Assembly (NCBI GenBank): GCA_049509915.1
Contig: JBEKZL010000402.1
Location: forward strand, 1-5,153
Origin: JBEKYD01 sp049509915
GTDB taxonomy: Bacteria; Acidobacteriota; Terriglobia; Bryobacterales; Bryobacteraceae
DNA: 5,153 nucleotides
Direction: 5' to 3'
Part shown: one piece after another, positions 4,867-5,153 of the stretch
Position numbering within the stretch: position 1 is the first letter of the stretch
How the letters are laid out: every line of letters starts with the position of its first letter
Notes under the pieces: model-generated
Seen by the model: only the letters and a program-made list of their open reading frames with translations
Database searches by the model: none
What the model was told of the DNA's origin: nothing
Program-made: the position numbers and the translations under genes

Positions 4867-4953
4867 ACGAAAAAGGCGGCCGGGCGAGACCCACGAAAAA
4901 GGCATCAGGGTTACAGTCGGCAGCGGGGCCCAAAAAGGCGAAGAAAAGGCGAA
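4867..4953 (+). repeat. AAAAAGGC direct repeats
   Basis: ACGAAAAAGGC occurs at 4867-4877 and 4893-4903 (26-bp period). CAAAAAGGCGAAG at 4931-4943 and GAAAAGGCGAAA at 4943-4954 add two shorter, adjacent copies. The core A4-5GGC is present four times within 87 bases. They precede the AT-rich segment, an arrangement seen at regulatory regions and origins. The function is unknown. Confidence 0.5.
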
Positions 4954-5005
4954 ACGTAGCCTTTCCAGTTGCAACTACATACACTGCTAGACGTTATGTA
5001 ATTGA

Positions 5006-5034
5006 TTCTAAAAAGAATGTTAGTTTGGCATAAT
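5006..5034 (+). promoter_or_regulatory. Promoter-like hexamers with overlapping inverted repeat
   Basis: CATAAT (5029-5034) is a good -10 hexamer (5/6). The best-spaced -35 is TTCTAA (5006-5011, 17-base spacer), which is weak. TTGATT (5002-5007) is a better -35 hexamer but 21 bases away. The inverted repeat ATTCT-N4-AGAAT (5005-5018) covers the -35 and could be an operator. Transcription would start at about 5041, the first base of the inverted repeat that follows. Confidence 0.42.
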
Positions 5035-5040
5035 GCAGAG

Positions 5041-5123
5041 CATTTTTAGCCCAGCGGCGCGGCCGTAGGATGCCGGAGGAAGGTCGGGAACGTTGGGGGG
5101 GCCGCGGCGGTGGGCTAAAAATG
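5041..5123 (+). other. Long stem-loop: perfect 13-bp inverted repeat, possible structured RNA
   Basis: CATTTTTAGCCCA (5041-5053) and TGGGCTAAAAATG (5111-5123) are exact reverse complements. The next 11 bases inward (5054-5064 with 5100-5110) pair at 9 of 11 positions, giving a stem of about 22 pairs. It encloses a G-rich loop at 5065-5099 that contains GGAGGAAGG. A promoter-like sequence ends seven bases before the left arm, so a transcript would begin at the stem. It could be a small regulatory RNA, a partner RNA for a protein encoded further right, or a small palindromic mobile element. Confidence 0.5.
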
Positions 5124-5150
5124 GATTGGACTAAACCGCGGTAGGATGCC
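5065..5150 (+). repeat. 10-bp direct repeat GTAGGATGCC
   Basis: GTAGGATGCC occurs at 5065-5074, in the hairpin loop, and at 5141-5150, after the hairpin, 76 bases apart. Both copies are preceded by GC-rich CGGCC or CGCG. Each contains an ATG two bases after AGG. The second lies three bases from the window end, so its context is cut off. Confidence 0.5.
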
Positions 5151-5153
5151 TGC

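Larger units (their letters stand above)
4808..5153. other. Right-end non-coding region with repeats, promoter and hairpin
   Basis: No convincing gene is present. A frame reading from 4758 to 5033 yields a Lys/Arg-rich peptide without family features. The first 140 bases are GC-rich with a hairpin and AAAAAGGC repeats. From about 4962 to 5050 the composition turns AT-rich and contains a 10-bp palindrome (AGTTGCAACT, 4967-4976), an inverted repeat ATTCT/AGAAT (5005-5018) and promoter-like hexamers. A long inverted repeat follows. The next gene probably begins beyond the window. Confidence 0.55.

Noticed and set aside
4758..5033. 91-codon GTG-start frame at the right end
   Set aside because: Lys/Arg-rich low-complexity peptide generated by the AAAAAGGC repeats. 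It has no ribosome site and overlaps the end of the preceding gene.
5041..5123. Retron msr-msd region
   Set aside because: The inverted arms resemble a1/a2, but the 57-base interior is too short and no reverse transcriptase gene is in the window. Kept only as a possible structured RNA.

Overview
The window is a GC-rich stretch of bacterial accessory DNA arranged around a tRNA-Arg gene. It looks like a mobile-element landing site. The host is probably a GC-rich Gram-negative bacterium. The style of the transposase tail and of the recombinase tail would suit Acidobacteriota, but that is recollection and not proof.

Positions 1-544 are a graveyard of gene ends: the C-terminus of an ISKra4-like transposase, an antisense remnant resembling the HU/IHF DNA-binding fold, and the last 74 codons of a tyrosine recombinase that keep its catalytic His, Arg, His and Tyr. 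Positions 545-875 hold no convincing gene but carry a 13-bp inverted repeat. An intact tRNA-Arg(TCG) with encoded CCA lies at 876-952.

Right of the tRNA, 953-1327 is non-coding but rich in short repeats: a 12-bp tandem repeat, an iteron-like AACCAT array, and a 21-bp element repeated 114 bp downstream. The second copy of that element directly abuts a good sigma70-type promoter. The promoter leads into a 484-aa protein that I do not recognise, with a Cys cluster and a possible C-terminal helix-turn-helix.

After a short control region with three small inverted repeats comes a tightly packed operon (2891-4807): an AlpA/MerR-type excisionase-like HTH protein; a phage replication-initiator-like protein (lambda O-like layout of N-terminal winged helix, proline-rich linker and C-terminal domain); a small protein that by position and shape may be a helicase loader; and two tandem mini-proteins, each with a GKYxG-type motif of the DUF3820/ExoX-C-terminal kind. 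Starts and stops are adjacent or overlap by 4 bases (GTGA, ATGA, TTGA), which indicates translational coupling. The linker-coding part of the initiator gene contains 21-bp tandem repeats, as the lambda origin does inside gene O, so this is a candidate origin. Together this is a phage-type replication module, without integrase, capsid or terminase genes in view.

The right end (4808-5153) switches from GC-rich repeats to an AT-rich promoter-like segment. It is followed by a perfect 13-bp inverted repeat enclosing a G-rich loop, which may be a structured RNA or a small palindromic element leading into something beyond the window.
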